From the NCBI GenBank assembly GCA_903858975.1, contig CAIOKW010000070.1, forward strand, positions 1 through 6,044: a stretch of DNA of 6,044 bases, in the 5' to 3' direction. Under the pieces are notes generated by a model. That model ran no database searches and was not told the origin of the DNA. It saw only the letters and a list, made by a program, of their open reading frames with translations. Position 1 is the first letter of the stretch. Each line of letters starts with the position of its first letter. Origin of the DNA: Oligoflexia bacterium (lineage in GTDB: Bacteria; Bdellovibrionota; UBA1018; CAIMNF01). The position numbers and the translations under genes are program-made. Positions 5,476 through 6,044 of this stretch are shown piece by piece.

Positions 5476-6044
5476 TTAGGATTCAGAAGGGTGCGGGCCT
5501 TCATCCGATCACGCAAGAGTTCAACATTCTGTCCTTCTTGAATTCCAACCAAGCCCTCTTCAAGAATGATGAAATAAAGCTTATTTTCTTCACGTAATGT
5601 TTCAAAAAAACTTCCAAACCAGGATTGTAGAATCAGCTGCCCCAGTAGAGCGATCATAAAGGGTAAAAACACCACGGCCAACGCAGCTGAACCGGCCGCA
5701 CCTGCTTTTGCAGAAGAGAGTGCCATCGTCATCATCCAAAGACTCGGAATAAGCCCAATGGTCGGAATCATCCCCGTGACTCTCTCAAAAAAAGACTCAC
5801 ACTGATCAATGAGTTCTTCCCTACGAAGCCCCTGATTTCTAATGAGCGGAAGAAGCATACCCTTCTCAAAACCATCCATCACCTTTTTCAAAAGGTATCG
5901 TAGAAGTGGATCCTTCAGATCCTTACGTTTTGATTCGAGGGCCAGCAATCCTTCTTGTCTGACAACACCCGCAATGGATTCTAATTCTAATGACAGTTTC
6001 GCAACCGTTAAAGGAAGAGGTTCACGAATTTTATTCCATATTGA
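5460..6044 (-). CDS. MotA-like stator/proton-channel family protein, 5' end outside window
   Basis: Partial: 194 residues to the TAA at 5462, with the frame open through the right edge. The TTG at 5948 is not the start, because family-like sequence continues upstream of it. The visible part begins in the cytoplasmic loop. LPLTVAKL is followed by VVRQEGLLALES, whose Arg (codon 5958-5960) and Glu (codon 5934-5936), eight residues apart, align with E. coli MotA Arg90 and Glu98, which contact FliG. Then come KDLKDPLLRYL, VMDGFEKG, and TM3 (MIPTIGLIPSLWMMTMAL) with a Pro matching Pro173. TM4 (about 5600-5690) and a C-terminal EGLVGIQEGQN motif follow, typical of MotA. TM4 lacks the Pro equivalent to Pro222 and has Pro where many MotA/PomA proteins have Thr. 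The first two membrane helices lie beyond the window. It overlaps the MotB-like gene and is surely co-transcribed with it. Confidence 0.88.
   Translation of the reverse strand, partial: SIWNKIREPLPLTVAKLSLELESIAGVVRQEGLLALESKRKDLKDPLLRYLLKKVMDGFEKGMLLPLIRNQGLRREELIDQCESFFERVTGMIPTIGLIPSLWMMTMALSSAKAGAAGSAALAVVFLPFMIALLGQLILQSWFGSFFETLREENKLYFIILEEGLVGIQEGQNVELLRDRMKARTLLNPKWIDS

Noticed and set aside
5460..5948. A 162-residue gene starting at the TTG at 5948
   Set aside because: The frame stays open to the window edge, and the sequence upstream of the TTG (including the Arg equivalent to MotA Arg90) matches the MotA cytoplasmic loop. The gene is longer and its true start lies outside.

Overview
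The window looks like a compact, gene-dense chromosomal segment of a Gram-negative bacterium. Signal peptides, a probable outer-membrane beta-barrel, a PAS-GGDEF signalling protein and a flagellar-stator-like MotA/OmpA-domain pair support this. Base composition is moderate, the intergenic gaps are very short, and no insertion sequence, phage gene or CRISPR array is visible. The mix of genes would suit a motile, predatory or free-living proteobacterial relative such as the Bdellovibrionota. That placement is an inference from gene content and was not tested by phylogeny.

Layout from left to right: a minus-strand tRNA-His(GUG) with an encoded CCA end and its own good sigma70-type promoter; a plus-strand pair (probable outer-membrane protein, then a HAD-IIB sugar-phosphatase-like hydrolase) separated by 4 nt; a minus-strand cluster read as PAS-GGDEF diguanylate cyclase -> peptide deformylase -> D-Ala-D-Ala dipeptidase; a plus-strand gene for a secreted protein of unknown function; and a minus-strand pair entering from the right edge, a MotA-like protein (5' end outside the window) overlapping a MotB-like OmpA-domain protein by 16 nt. 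There is no stretch over 300 bases without a gene. The two main intergenic regions are 95-201 and 3743-3867, and both carry divergent transcription starts.

Most genes are assigned from catalytic motifs. The deformylase (GxGxAAxQ, EGCLS, HExDH), the VanX/DdpX-type dipeptidase (SxHxxGxAxD, ExWH) and the diguanylate cyclase (GGEEF plus an RxxD inhibitory site) all keep their key residues and should be active. The dipeptidase and deformylase overlap by 8 nt and are probably translated from one message with the cyclase. The link between c-di-GMP signalling, N-terminal protein maturation and D-Ala-D-Ala recycling is one of transcription only as far as the sequence shows.

The two places most worth a second look are on the right. 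First, the MotA-like protein keeps the charged pair that contacts the flagellar rotor in classical MotA, but its partner has a transmembrane segment with no acidic residue where MotB needs its proton-carrying Asp. The partner's OmpA domain also lacks the usual GHTD motif. The pair may therefore be a non-conducting or repurposed stator-like complex. Second, the secreted protein at 3868-4884 shows a faint His...Tyr...Glu arrangement resembling PARP-type ADP-ribosyltransferases, preceded by an SH3/Tudor-like segment.
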